From: Pseudo-nitzschia pungens | Taxonomy: Eukaryota > Bacillariophyta > Bacillariophyceae > Bacillariales > Bacillariaceae | DNA: 64,000 bases | NCBI GenBank assembly: GCA_037355855.1 | Contig: CM074758.1 | Span: 3,197,001 to 3,261,000 of the forward strand | Direction: 5' to 3' | Shown: piece by piece, positions 32,501-41,687 of the stretch | How positions within the stretch are numbered: the stretch's first letter is position 1 | How the letters are laid out: the number at the start of each line of letters is the position of its first letter | Program-made: the position numbers and the translations under genes | Notes under the pieces: generated by a model | Told to the model about the DNA's origin: nothing | The model's database searches: none | The model's input: only the letters and a program-made list of their open reading frames with translations

Positions 32501-34127
32501 TGAATCGTTTGCGAACACAAATGATGACATTTATGACTTTGAGGAGCCCTCGGAAGCTGGCAGCGATTCAGAGGAAGAAGATGATCAAAAATCGCTTGGT
32601 CAAAGCGCGAAATTTGGAGATTCTATCGCAAGTCCAACTTGGGGAACAGACAATGTCTTTGGGTCGGACCCATCCGGTCAATCCACTCCAACATGGGGTG
32701 CGAGCCAAGGATCAGATAATTTCTTTGAAACCTCTACTCCAGACAGAAAAGAGAAAGAAGCAGGATCTGGGTCGGTCTCAGAAGATAGCGAATCGTATAG
32801 TTCTGATGATGAAACTTATGAATCTGGTGAGATGGATGAAAGCGAAGACCGTTCCGAGCAATACAGTGGAGAGTTTGGCATGGAAGGGGTTGGGCAACCG
32901 GAATCCTTCTCTGTTTCGTCGGCAGATTACAGTGAGCACTCCACATCTATATCTGATGAAAGGATGAGTGCTGATTTAAAACTCAAAAACGACGATATGG
33001 ATGCTGCTATTGACAAAGGTGATTGGGACGCCGTTGTTCAGGCAACGAAATCTTTCGGTAAAAGTGATATCGATTCAAGTGGAGGATCAAATAATAAAGG
33101 ATTGGGGGAAGTCAACGTCGAGTCTGAAGACGAGGATGAAGATGACTCATACAGTGACTCGTACAGTGGATCTGGTGGGTCTGCGAGTTCTGTAACCACG
33201 ACGTCGGAAATCCGAGAAAAACGAGCCGAATATCGTGCGCAGGTTGAGGAATTGGTACGAATCGTACTTCCGGACGAGACAGAAAAGGTAGATGCCATGA
33301 TGGACCAATTCAAGGGTAGAGAAGCAGAACTAGTGTCTACCCTACAGACCATGGAAGAACGAAGCGGCAACCAGAGGGCCCGTGCAGCCGTTCACAAAAG
33401 CAAGCCTCCGGCACAACAGCAGAATACAGCAGTGACGGCAGGCTCTAATGGCCCGGGAACGCAAGGAGGCGAAGGGTCCATGGCTGGAACCGCTGCTATT
33501 GCTGCCGCAAGTCTTCCGATCCCAGCCGAAGAAATGTTCGATGACGAGGATCAGGACGATGGTTTTGATGATGGCTTCGGGGACCAAAATGCCTTTGAAG
33601 ACGGAGGCGAAGATCAATACGACAACGAGGGAAGCGAATACTCTGAAGGTTACGACGGCGAGGAAAGAAGTTATTACAGCGACGAAGAGGGTTCCGGTGT
33701 CAGAAGCTTCTACAGCGAGGAGCAGGGTTCCGCCGCGAGAAGTTTCGATGATGACGAAGGTTCCCAACCAGGTAGCGACTACAACGAAGAAGAACAAAGG
33801 AGTTTCTACAGCGAAGAGCAAGGTTCCGCCGAAAGGAGCTTCTATAGTCAGGAGGATGAAGAAGGGTCGAGAACAAGAAGTTTTTATAGTGAGGAGGAAG
33901 GCTCTGGTGAAAGAAGTTTTTATAGCCAGGACGAAGAAGGATCTCTTCCACCAACGTCCAATAGTCAAGAAGAGGGTTCCGCTTCAAGGAGCTATTACAG
34001 CCAAGAAGGCAGTCGGAGTTTTTATTCCGACGAGGGCAGCTACTATAGTGGCCAGGATCCCGAGGAGGGTAGCTTTTTCAGTGACGAGGGAAGTCAGAAC
34101 GAAGAGCGATTCACCAAGACTGAATGA
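29559..34127 (+). CDS. Large single-pass membrane protein with EF-hand-like repeats and acidic Ser/Tyr tail
   Basis: The reading frame is open for 1522 codons, but 30574-30678 (GTAAGC...ACAG, 105 nt) looks like an in-frame intron because it breaks an otherwise conserved repeat; splicing gives 1487 aa. A hydrophobic stretch near residues 76-95 (ARIAAIGISLLMSGTNA) suggests a signal peptide, so translation may start at the ATG at 29775. Four repeats of about 110 residues follow, each with Cys, a degenerate EF-loop (such as SDINDDDYLDKEEY), a GLP/QLP segment, a (I/V)xGxxP motif and a second Cys. A TM helix (GWLIGVILLCVIIAFVVM) is near residue 812. The cytosolic part is highly acidic, with a run of ten Asp and about ten EGSxxRSFYS-type repeats at the C-terminus. 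The architecture suggests a Ca2+-responsive cell-surface or vesicle protein. I do not recognise a named family. Confidence 0.8.
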   Translation: MSGRLDEKATALPTPLDSRITTHATSCRGTKRRRCRSAGLSRHNIHDEDSVYWRQKSHSGRDTTSNSRATRLMWKMKPARIAAIGISLLMSGTNAAIPLKTITTSTTINSDFITRFRNEHRNLQQDPFQQCKVALGAGDSNRDDTLGKDEYMLFVSVLANKNLGEQDTEYTGLSSFDQLPQDLRDNYDKFNDVKRGGVDVSGFRPGTAATTEQDTQLKELCEFTRKIILDSNGGLTPSTGPMSSGDPTPSEGDTGVVIVPSNLDCSKMIDRGQCNVDLSISDSYQNDLLDESDYVKFVNRLSANAYAGYRFEQLPENIKQNHKKFAKDRQVNISGSKPGKRRRNPILCERKTIRRYSICNVMFAYSPPNIVPTGDRVSMEQDTFIDAFCCETDWAVENPGVSITEAPASQPDGVGTAAPTFDPFFCQRSMASSDLERSDKLNKEEYVIFLNRLTNNDYIGKSYSDLNSALQANFENLAGDDGQISIYGSKPDQKVISAEEEENLATICLETSYALNGLARPTDAMAPTPTITPTSTAPNPFGTPSLEPTVLTTLPPTFDEIDCKTAISQSDINDDDYLDKEEYTVFVLRVTGVAQEGLTFNGLPSPLSDTYYKLVSNNETGIGIYGAKPDENSNEEQQAFLKRICLDVAVAYSQTEGWTSPPAAAPSVPPGLSECYNSFIVSNKGGLSALDLKNGANRDGLDQAYNQFIEKAIDESDLVIGTLPPSTTRGRLRRRKLAVKLLTDSPVIYILEDSDCPKDLSSVEKCQTAFAKFQLTIDEEDQQTVSEVYTAYTQDLISQRFLEMMLNEVDSRNPLKIVNASFPVVPEPPTPAPTAAKEEGKKNRAGPIIGWLIGVILLCVIIAFVVMKRCPFEVKLPFGLELPSFLNRSGGLGGKKGSIEDDEGRLGFDQEDDDVSASGKYGEGFGFQSDNPFGEEDDDDDDDDDDEEEQKDKNRFGFNRFMRKSDEPDNAFGLDSQKFASESFANTNDDIYDFEEPSEAGSDSEEEDDQKSLGQSAKFGDSIASPTWGTDNVFGSDPSGQSTPTWGASQGSDNFFETSTPDRKEKEAGSGSVSEDSESYSSDDETYESGEMDESEDRSEQYSGEFGMEGVGQPESFSVSSADYSEHSTSISDERMSADLKLKNDDMDAAIDKGDWDAVVQATKSFGKSDIDSSGGSNNKGLGEVNVESEDEDEDDSYSDSYSGSGGSASSVTTTSEIREKRAEYRAQVEELVRIVLPDETEKVDAMMDQFKGREAELVSTLQTMEERSGNQRARAAVHKSKPPAQQQNTAVTAGSNGPGTQGGEGSMAGTAAIAAASLPIPAEEMFDDEDQDDGFDDGFGDQNAFEDGGEDQYDNEGSEYSEGYDGEERSYYSDEEGSGVRSFYSEEQGSAARSFDDDEGSQPGSDYNEEEQRSFYSEEQGSAERSFYSQEDEEGSRTRSFYSEEEGSGERSFYSQDEEGSLPPTSNSQEEGSASRSYYSQEGSRSFYSDEGSYYSGQDPEEGSFFSDEGSQNEERFTKTE

Positions 34128-34784
34128 AAAAGATAGATACTAGAAATGATGATAAAGAATGATAATAATATAGTGTACATTAAAATTGCATCATAGTATT
34201 ATACCACATTCGACAAGGTGAATACATTTATGGTTTGAAATAATAATAATAATACGATGTTAATATTGCAACTGGAATATCGAATGTACCGTACCGTAGT
34301 CGGGATGACCACTTTTGATCTTTGTCATAGCAAGAAACCTTTCTTTCTGACAGTGGAACATGCATAGTACAACATCATATTAATAGAATAACTACTAACC
34401 ACAATATGTTGTTGAGCGTGAGGAGCAGTCAGGAAGACTGAAGCAGTTCGAGCAGCCCAATGTTCTGAAAGTACGAACTAGGAAGTACAAACTCCGTACA
34501 GTAACTTCAGTGAACTCGTGCTTCATTAATTTACTGTAACCTGAACTGTTTTACTACAGTAACCTTACGGTATTAATTTTAAAAAAAGAAGTGCGAAGTC
34601 TTACCTCGTATTACAGTATTAAGAGTCGTATTTCGTACTGTTCGTATGGATACTCCGTACGCCATTACCAGTCTCACTTCTTCTATTAGCACTAAGTAAA
34701 TTAACCTTCAGATCTTATCTTACTGTACGGCATTACTACGTAAGTCTTACTTCGTTATCTTGCTTCTATTTATTTTTTGTAGAT
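34128..34784. other. Intergenic, nothing recognised
   Basis: AT-rich with many GTAC/TTACGTAA-type palindromic words, and no ORF. It separates the membrane protein gene from a diverged U repeat. Confidence 0.4.
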
Positions 34785-36140
34785 GTACCGTGATGGTATC
34801 GTAACAATCTGCAACAATAAATGCACAGTACAATAAACACGTACAATTGTACGTACATGTAACAAGGCGCGCAGCATACACATCAGTTGAGTCGTATGCC
34901 TAAGACCATTGGAATGCATCACAAAATTATTTCCAAGTCAGAACACTGAAAAACAGTGCATAAAATCACGTGATAAACTTGACATCGAATTTCTTTTGAA
35001 ATGTTATCTGATTTTACTTGACACTCGACCGACAAGGGTAACAACAATAAACTTGAACTCTGAAACATGCCTTAGCAGCAACAACAGGGGTACTTCCCCT
35101 ATCCAACAGGAATAAGGAGGAGGAGCAGCAGCAGCAGCGGCGGCGGGAGCAGGAGCAGGACGACGAGTAGCAGCAGCGGCGGGAGCAGCAGCAGCAGCGG
35201 CGGCGGCGGAAGCAGGAGCAGCAGCAGGACGACAAGTAGCAGCAGCGGCGGGAGCAGCAGCAGCAGCAGCAACAGCGGTGGGAGCAGGATCAGCAGCAGC
35301 AGCGGCGGGAGCAGGATCAGCAGCGGGAGCAACAGCGGTGGGAGCAGGATCAGCAACAGCGGCTGCGGGAGCAGCAGCAGCGGGAGCAGCAGCAGGAGCA
35401 GCGGCAGCAGGACAACAAGTAGCAGCAACAGCGGGAGCAGCAGCAGCGGCGGCGGCGGGAGCAGGAGCAGCGGCAGCAGGACGATAAGTAGCAGCAACAG
35501 CAGGAGCAGCAGCAGCAGCGGGAGAAGTAGCAGCAGCAGCAGCAATGGGAGAAGCAGCAGCAGCAGCAGCGGGAGAAGCAGCAGCAACAGCAGCGGGAGC
35601 AGCAGCAGCGGGAGAAGCAGCAGCAGCAGCAACGGGAGAAGCAGCAGCAGCAGCAGCGGAAGCAGCAGCAGCAGCAGGACGAGAGTAGCAGCAGCGACGG
35701 GAGCAGCAGCAGGGGCAGCGGCGGGAGCAGCAGCAGCAGCAGCAACGGGAGCAGCAGCAGCAGCAGCAGCGGGAGCAGCAGCAGCGGGAGAAGCAGCAGC
35801 AGCAGCAGCGGGGAGCAGGACTCAAATTTGTGAGCTGAGTTTACAATAAAAAATTTGGAAAACAGTCCCGGGATGGAAGATTCCGCGACTCTCAACTCCC
35901 ATGTCAGTTGGTTTGTTGCCTTAGTTGCGCACCTCGTGTTAAAATACGGGAATAAAAATCTACTTAAAGATCAATTTTACAGTGTATTGAAACGCAACTG
36001 ATACGCTATTAAAAACCGTTGAAAATCATTCTGTACCTCTCCTTCTGATGGGGTATGAATGAGGTATTTAGAATGTAGGAGCTTCCACGTAGAAGGTTGT
36101 ACTAGCGCAGGGCGCGTGCAACAACGGTTGCATTTTATTA
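34785..36140. repeat. Diverged U repeat with expanded triplet core
   Basis: Both flanks match the U repeat of region 1 in order and orientation. The left part (about 34890-35105) shares ATAAAATCACGTGATAAA-like sequence, GTTATCTGATTTTACTTGAC and AACAAGGGTAACAACAATAAAC; the right part (about 35925-36135) shares the CGTGTTAAAATACGG region and the GCAACAACGGTTGCATTTTA end. The TAG/TAC-rich middle of U is replaced by a GCA/GGAGCA array. The outer boundaries are approximate. Confidence 0.7.
35107..35815. repeat. 700-bp GCA/GGAGCA trinucleotide expansion
   Basis: Imperfect AGC/GCA triplets are interspersed with GGAGCAGGAGCA and GGCGGC variants, inside the diverged U repeat. All frames are open over much of it (poly-Ala, poly-Cys/Ser, poly-Leu), which is a consequence of the triplet period and not evidence of a gene. 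Confidence 0.9.
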
Positions 36141-36605
36141 ATATCGTACCGGTACGCGTCCGAACAGTAAGATCGTTCAGTCGTGTTAGGATGTACGAAT
36201 TGATTATTACGTAGTACGTACTACGTATTATTTTTTTATTATGATTCCAACTGAGACTTTCAAGATTGAAGATGGGAGGGAACACGCTCAACGCCCAGAA
36301 AGACTCCTGAATGTACAGCAATGATGAATAGTAAGGTTTACCGTAGTCTTAGGGCAAGGCAAGTGCGAAAGGCAATGTAGGATCGTATGATCCGTACCAT
36401 TGACCCAAGCCTACCATTGTCCAGTGCCGTAGTGAACAGAGCTGAACAGTGAGGAATGAGCAGGTACAGTAGAATGTAGAGCAGTAGGCAGAGCTGCTGA
36501 GCAAGGGTCTTTGGTACGGATACTATTCTCATTGTTTTCGCAAAGAGCGAGCCGTAAAGCTGTCTTCGTGAATGGACCGACAATGGCGGTCTGAGAAAAA
36601 GTAAT
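36141..36605. other. Spacer between U repeat and DIRS-like element
   Basis: No ORF with coding character. Composition changes sharply near 36606 from mixed sequence to C/A-rich sequence, which is taken as the approximate start of the next element. Confidence 0.35.
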
Positions 36606-37285
36606 CACCTCCAATAACAACAACAACGATACAAACACCAACAACACAAAACATTAATCACCACCACCACAAACATCGAGCATTGTGGCTCGACACTCCA
36701 CAGCGAAAACACTAACAACGAACAAACCACACCACAAACAACCAACCAAAACAACAAAAAACAAACGACAATGACGACAACGACAAAAACAACAACGACA
36801 ACACCACAACGCAACACACAACATCCCACACAACACCCCACACAACATCCCACTACATCCCACCACATCCCACACAACATCCCACACAACATCCCACACA
36901 ACACCCCACCACATTCCACAAAAACAATCCCACCACCAAATCGAATCCCACCCCATTCACCCTCAAACCTAAACCACGATCAACAAAAACAAAACCACGA
37001 TCAACAAAACACCAAAACACCAGAACCGACCCCGTCAAAAAAACCCACCAAATCCCACCCCACCAAAAAACACCAAAACGAACAGAACCGACCCCGCCTA
37101 AAAACACATCTAATCCCACAACACCAAACAACCTTCTCAATAACCTTCTCACACCACAAAAAATACCCCACACAAACAAAAAAGACAACAACCAACCCGA
37201 ATACACAAAAACCCACAACAAACACCAAACTCTCACAATCCCAGAAACAGGACAACCAAAAAGACTTCCAAACAAACCTACCACC
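36606..37285 (+). other. C/A-rich untranslated leader of the DIRS-like element
   Basis: Almost G-free AAC/ACC/CAC-rich sequence, with repeats such as CACACAACATCCCACACAAC at about 36810-36910. It reads through in one frame as low-complexity Thr/Pro/His/Asn, but no domain is visible and it ends before the gag ATG. It probably contains the promoter or leader. Confidence 0.5.
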
Positions 37286-39712
37286 ATGACATCCACCGCC
37301 CAACTCGCCGCCGCTCGCCTCAAAGCAAGCACCCACTCCCACTCCACCTTCTCCAACCTCCCAGGAACATCCTTCCTAGCCTCCGAGAAAAAAACCCAAC
37401 GCCTAACCCACATCGGATCCGAGACTATCGCAGCCTCCATCCAAAACGAACCATCCATGCGCTGGATCATCATCACCAACAACCGCACCGCTATCATCCA
37501 TAGCATCACCCCGACCTTCAACAACGACCAAACCAAACTCATCGCCCTCCTTACCGACGACATCCACCAAGCAACCTACATCGAAATCCCCAACGACACC
37601 TTCACCAAAGTCGCCGTTGGCCTCTCCAAACGTAACACCCCAGGAACCGAAAACTTCACCTCCATCGAAACCCCCACCCCATCCGAATGCCACGACCGCA
37701 ACAAACCCGAATCAACCCTCACCCTCGAACAACTCGACCTTGCCCCCGGCCACAACCCCCATGGCCCAACATTTGTCATCATCCCAACAGCCTTCCCACT
37801 CGCCCCAGGCGAAAGCTTCCCCGAAAACCTCTCCCTCACCGAAGAACTACCATCCCAAGAAACCACCATCGACCAACCAGCCCTAGCCTGGCTCCAAATC
37901 ATCAAACGCACCATCAAACAAAACCAAGCGCCCTGCAACAACACCACCGACGGTACCTTGTTCCTCCCATCCGAATGGGAAAAACCAAAAGACTACGACG
38001 AACAAATTGACCTCTACGCCCACCTACCCTGGACCAACATCCAAAACCCCTACAACAACACCCTATCAAACACCTTCAACACTAACTACACAATCCTCAA
38101 CCCACTCGACCCCATCCTACCACCACTCAAAACAACAATCGCCTTCTCCACCCTACGCCTCTTTGACCAATGGAACACCACCATCCCAAACCCCGAAACC
38201 AACGACCTAAACGCCGCAACTACCAACATCCTCCAAACCTCCACCAAACTCCTCGAAACCTCAGTATCCGCAATCGCCAAAGTCACCACAAACTCCTCAA
38301 AAGACAACACCCAAACCGACCCCGAATATACCCTAAATCAAAAAACCGCATACCAAATCCTATTCGCCGGCGTAACCGTTGACGCCGACGGAAACAGAAT
38401 CCTCCAACCTGCCACACTCACCGAAGAATTCACCGCACCCTTCGCACTTACAAAAAACGAACACCGCACCAACACCTACAGAACAAACTACACCCGCCAC
38501 CACTCAAACTTCACTAGTGAACTCTCATGGAAAAACAGAGCCGCCTTCGACTCCTACCTAATCACCTCAGGCTACGTCCGATGCATCATAAACGGACAAT
38601 GGTACAACAACCTCAACTCCTTCCGCCGCGACGGAGGAGACAAACTCCTCAGCATATACAACTTCTGCCCCCCCACCTCTACCCAACACACCTGGAACGA
38701 CTATGCCCAAAAAAGCGCCGCCTCCCAGCAAGACACAACCTTCGAACCAAACTCCCGCCACCACAAATCCAAAGTCACCTCCCTCTACAAAGACGGAGAC
38801 GTAAGTTCCCACAACGCCGTCATAACCACACTAACAAACTTCCTCTCCTTCATCGACTTTGCAGTAACTGAACCCAAAAACTGTACCCTACACACACTCC
38901 TCTACGACCTCCTAAGTGCCCTATCCAGCCACCGAGGCAAAGATTGGTTCACAAACTCCATCGAAGAATCCAAATGGATCGGCCACTCTATTGTAACCGA
39001 TATCGGCCAAATCATCTGCATCTTCATCCAAAACCTCCTCGAAGACCATGCAGCAATCACAGCCACCATCAAAGAAGAACCCATCTCCGCAACTAACATC
39101 GATACCGTTGCATCCACCGCACAATCCATCATCGACTCAATCAAAACTGCCGCCTTCAAACAAAGCCCCCACTACATCAAACCCTACCCCCTCATCACCT
39201 GTTTCGTCTACGGAAACGCACTCACCCGCGAACCCTCCCCAAACTCCACCAAAACCAACCAAACCTCCAACGGATCAACTTCCCATTCCAACCAAAACTC
39301 CAAACGCAAGAACAATAACAATAACAACAACAACAACAACAACACCAACCCAAACAAACAAACAAAAACCGCCCAACGCTGTACCGACGAACAAGCCAAA
39401 GCACGTAAAAAACACGGATGGATCATCACCCTCCGACCCAGCAAACTACCACCCCTAAACTTCACCAACCCCGACACCGGAAAAAATCCATGCAAAGGCA
39501 ACATCATCCTCGACCGCAACTGCGGATGGAAAGACTGCTCCGACTGCCCCAAAGACCACCCAATCCCCGACAAAACCACCAACAATAACTCCAAAACCTC
39601 CTGGGATAACGCCAACCCAAACCTCCGCAAAGCAATCACCGATTGGATCACCGAACACAAAGACCAAATCGCCTTTGCCCCCGGAATCCACTTCAAAGCA
39701 ACCAAAGGTTAG
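37286..39712 (+). CDS. DIRS-like gag ORF (spliced or read into RT)
   Basis: The reading frame is 808 codons from a CCACCATG start to TAG at 39710. The protein is Asn/Thr/Pro-rich with a low-complexity poly-Asn run near residues 674-684. A Cys cluster (CKGNIILDRNCGWKDCSDC) near 733-751 could be a nucleic-acid-binding zinc knuckle. The position before RT suggests gag. The stop lies just inside a probable intron at 39708-39799 (GTTAGT...CGTAG, 92 nt). Removing it joins residue 807 through a split Ala codon to an open frame of 96 further codons leading into the RT ORF, giving a single gag-RT polyprotein. Whether the intron is used is unproven. Confidence 0.7.
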   Translation: MTSTAQLAAARLKASTHSHSTFSNLPGTSFLASEKKTQRLTHIGSETIAASIQNEPSMRWIIITNNRTAIIHSITPTFNNDQTKLIALLTDDIHQATYIEIPNDTFTKVAVGLSKRNTPGTENFTSIETPTPSECHDRNKPESTLTLEQLDLAPGHNPHGPTFVIIPTAFPLAPGESFPENLSLTEELPSQETTIDQPALAWLQIIKRTIKQNQAPCNNTTDGTLFLPSEWEKPKDYDEQIDLYAHLPWTNIQNPYNNTLSNTFNTNYTILNPLDPILPPLKTTIAFSTLRLFDQWNTTIPNPETNDLNAATTNILQTSTKLLETSVSAIAKVTTNSSKDNTQTDPEYTLNQKTAYQILFAGVTVDADGNRILQPATLTEEFTAPFALTKNEHRTNTYRTNYTRHHSNFTSELSWKNRAAFDSYLITSGYVRCIINGQWYNNLNSFRRDGGDKLLSIYNFCPPTSTQHTWNDYAQKSAASQQDTTFEPNSRHHKSKVTSLYKDGDVSSHNAVITTLTNFLSFIDFAVTEPKNCTLHTLLYDLLSALSSHRGKDWFTNSIEESKWIGHSIVTDIGQIICIFIQNLLEDHAAITATIKEEPISATNIDTVASTAQSIIDSIKTAAFKQSPHYIKPYPLITCFVYGNALTREPSPNSTKTNQTSNGSTSHSNQNSKRKNNNNNNNNNNNTNPNKQTKTAQRCTDEQAKARKKHGWIITLRPSKLPPLNFTNPDTGKNPCKGNIILDRNCGWKDCSDCPKDHPIPDKTTNNNSKTSWDNANPNLRKAITDWITEHKDQIAFAPGIHFKATKG

Positions 39713-39799
39713 TACAACCCCCTTATAACATACCACACCACTAACAACCTATAAATACCTAACTTACCCACTATCTAATCCATACCCACCACCTCGTAG

Positions 39800-41450
39800 C
39801 CTCTTCCACACCACAAACACTCACTGCCCTCCAAAAACTACTCCCCGCTACAACCTCCTCCTACCTCCCCCCTATCGCCCCACAAAAATCAAACACAATC
39901 CTCCCCCCTTATATCGTACCACCACTACCTATAACCACTAACACTGACACTAACACCCCCACTAACCCCCCAAACCCCGAATTTTTCCCAAAACTCACAA
40001 AAACTAACCCAATCCCCTTTCCCACAGACACTGACCCCAAAAGCTCCAAACCACGCTCCCCCGCCACCCTCCAAACCACACCCCCAGCAATGCTATCCAC
40101 AACCGAACTAGACCTCTTTGGTTCAACCCTTGACCCACTCGTCCAAAACGAAATCTATAACAAAAATGGTAAGCCCCACCCTAACATTTACTTCACCGGC
40201 GAAGTCCGCTTCCGCCACATCATTCCACACCTCTTCCCATACACAGAAACCCTCCTCGACCAATCCACCCTACATACCTTCCACATTGCCTGCCCCCTCT
40301 ACACAAAATACAAACGCGTCCACACAACCTACTCCCACCTAAACCCAAACCCCGTCCGAGGTTATGCACCCTACAACACCTTCCGCACCAACAAAGAGAT
40401 CAACCCCGAAACTATCCGCCTCACCACAACAGCACTCCTCCACCACGGATGTAACGTTGAAAAACTCGTCCGCTGGCTAGGTGGCCCCCACACCTGTGCA
40501 CACCGCAATGTCTCCCAAATCATGAAAACCCTCACACCCGGAGTTGACAAAGCAACACGCCAAGAACTAAAACGCATATTCAAATACGGTCCCCCCCGTC
40601 ACTGTCAAGCCCACAACACCGAAGAAAACCTCCTCAAATACGTTCGCTACGGCAACCATTCCTCCGTCACCAACAACGAAGAGAAATTCCTCAAAGTCCT
40701 TAAAAAAGACTTCTTCCGCGGTAACGTCACCATCGTCGACCCTGACCTCCTCCCCTTCATCCCCCACCTCCACCTCACCCCTCAAGGACTCATGTACCTC
40801 GACGACAAATGGAAAAGCGATCGACCCGTATTCGACTCTAGCTTCCTCGTCGACGACTATGCACAGTGCAACAACACATGGACCAACAAAAAAACTGAAC
40901 CAGAAGTCACCTTCGCATTCAGCCTCCTGCGCCTCCTCATCTTCATCTGGAACCTCCGCGCCACCTATCCCGACAAGCCCATCCTCCCCGGCGACAACGA
41001 CATCACGAATGCCTTCAGCACTGTCAAATATAACCCAGCAGTTGTCTCCATGCACGGTTATACTTCCTGTGGACACCTTGTATTCGCCACCGGCCAATCC
41101 TTTGGTGACTGCACCTCCCCATCAAATTTCGAACCCATCGCCGCCGCTCGCATGCAACAAGCCGAATGGCTTTGGACCCACAAACCCGAGGAATGCCTTC
41201 AACGCGCAGACAAATACATCAAATCCATGGTTATAAACACCGCCCCAGAAGACCCTCGCCCATTCGCACCAGCAAACCTTGACTCCTTCAACACAGGCGT
41301 CCTAAACCCCGACGGTTCCCGCCAACCACCTAAAGCCCCCATGATGGTTGACGACCACATATACGCCGACATCCCCGAATACTTCCCCCGAACTGTCGCT
41401 GCCAGTGTTGCCGCACTCGAAGACGTCTATGGCCCCCCCCACCCTAACCA
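39800..41450 (+). pseudogene. DIRS-like reverse transcriptase, 5' part (interrupted)
   Basis: The frame is open from the proposed acceptor at 39800 through the ATG at 40090 and into the nested transposon, whose terminal repeat supplies a TGA at 41455. RT motifs visible are YLDDKWKSDRPVFDSSF (fingers), GDNDITNAFSTVKYNP (motif A region), TGQSFGDCTSPSNFEP (motif B region) and MMVDDHIYADIPE (active-site DD). The thumb and RNase H continue at 55902. With the insert and one copy of the CA duplication removed, the codon at the junction (CA+G) joins the two parts in frame. The gene is therefore broken only by the insertion. Confidence 0.85.
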
Positions 41451-41469
41451 CGTCTGATAACTGTCACGC
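41451..41469. repeat. Left terminal inverted repeat
   Basis: CGTCTGATAACTGTCACGC, an exact reverse complement of 55881-55899. It is followed by three CGCGACCCAA direct repeats (41468-41495). The right end has related GCAACCCC repeats in inverted orientation. Confidence 0.9.
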
Positions 41470-41687
41470 GACCCAACGCGACCCAACGCGACCTATTTTC
41501 GAGAAAATCAAGCCTAAATTATGCCACGCGCAACCTTAACCTTGATTTTCGCGAGGTTTCTTCCAAGTTTTTCGCAACCCCCCCCACCTCGCGACAAAAA
41601 TACCATTTTGACCCAGGCTTGTCGCGTATGATTTGTACCAGTTGTACATACCCCGGGTATAGCATCCGCATTAAAAAATACGAAGTA

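Noticed and set aside
35004..35825. Ala-rich, Cys-rich and Leu-rich frames of up to 273 codons
   Set aside because: All come from the GCA/GCT triplet array, which opens several frames at once.
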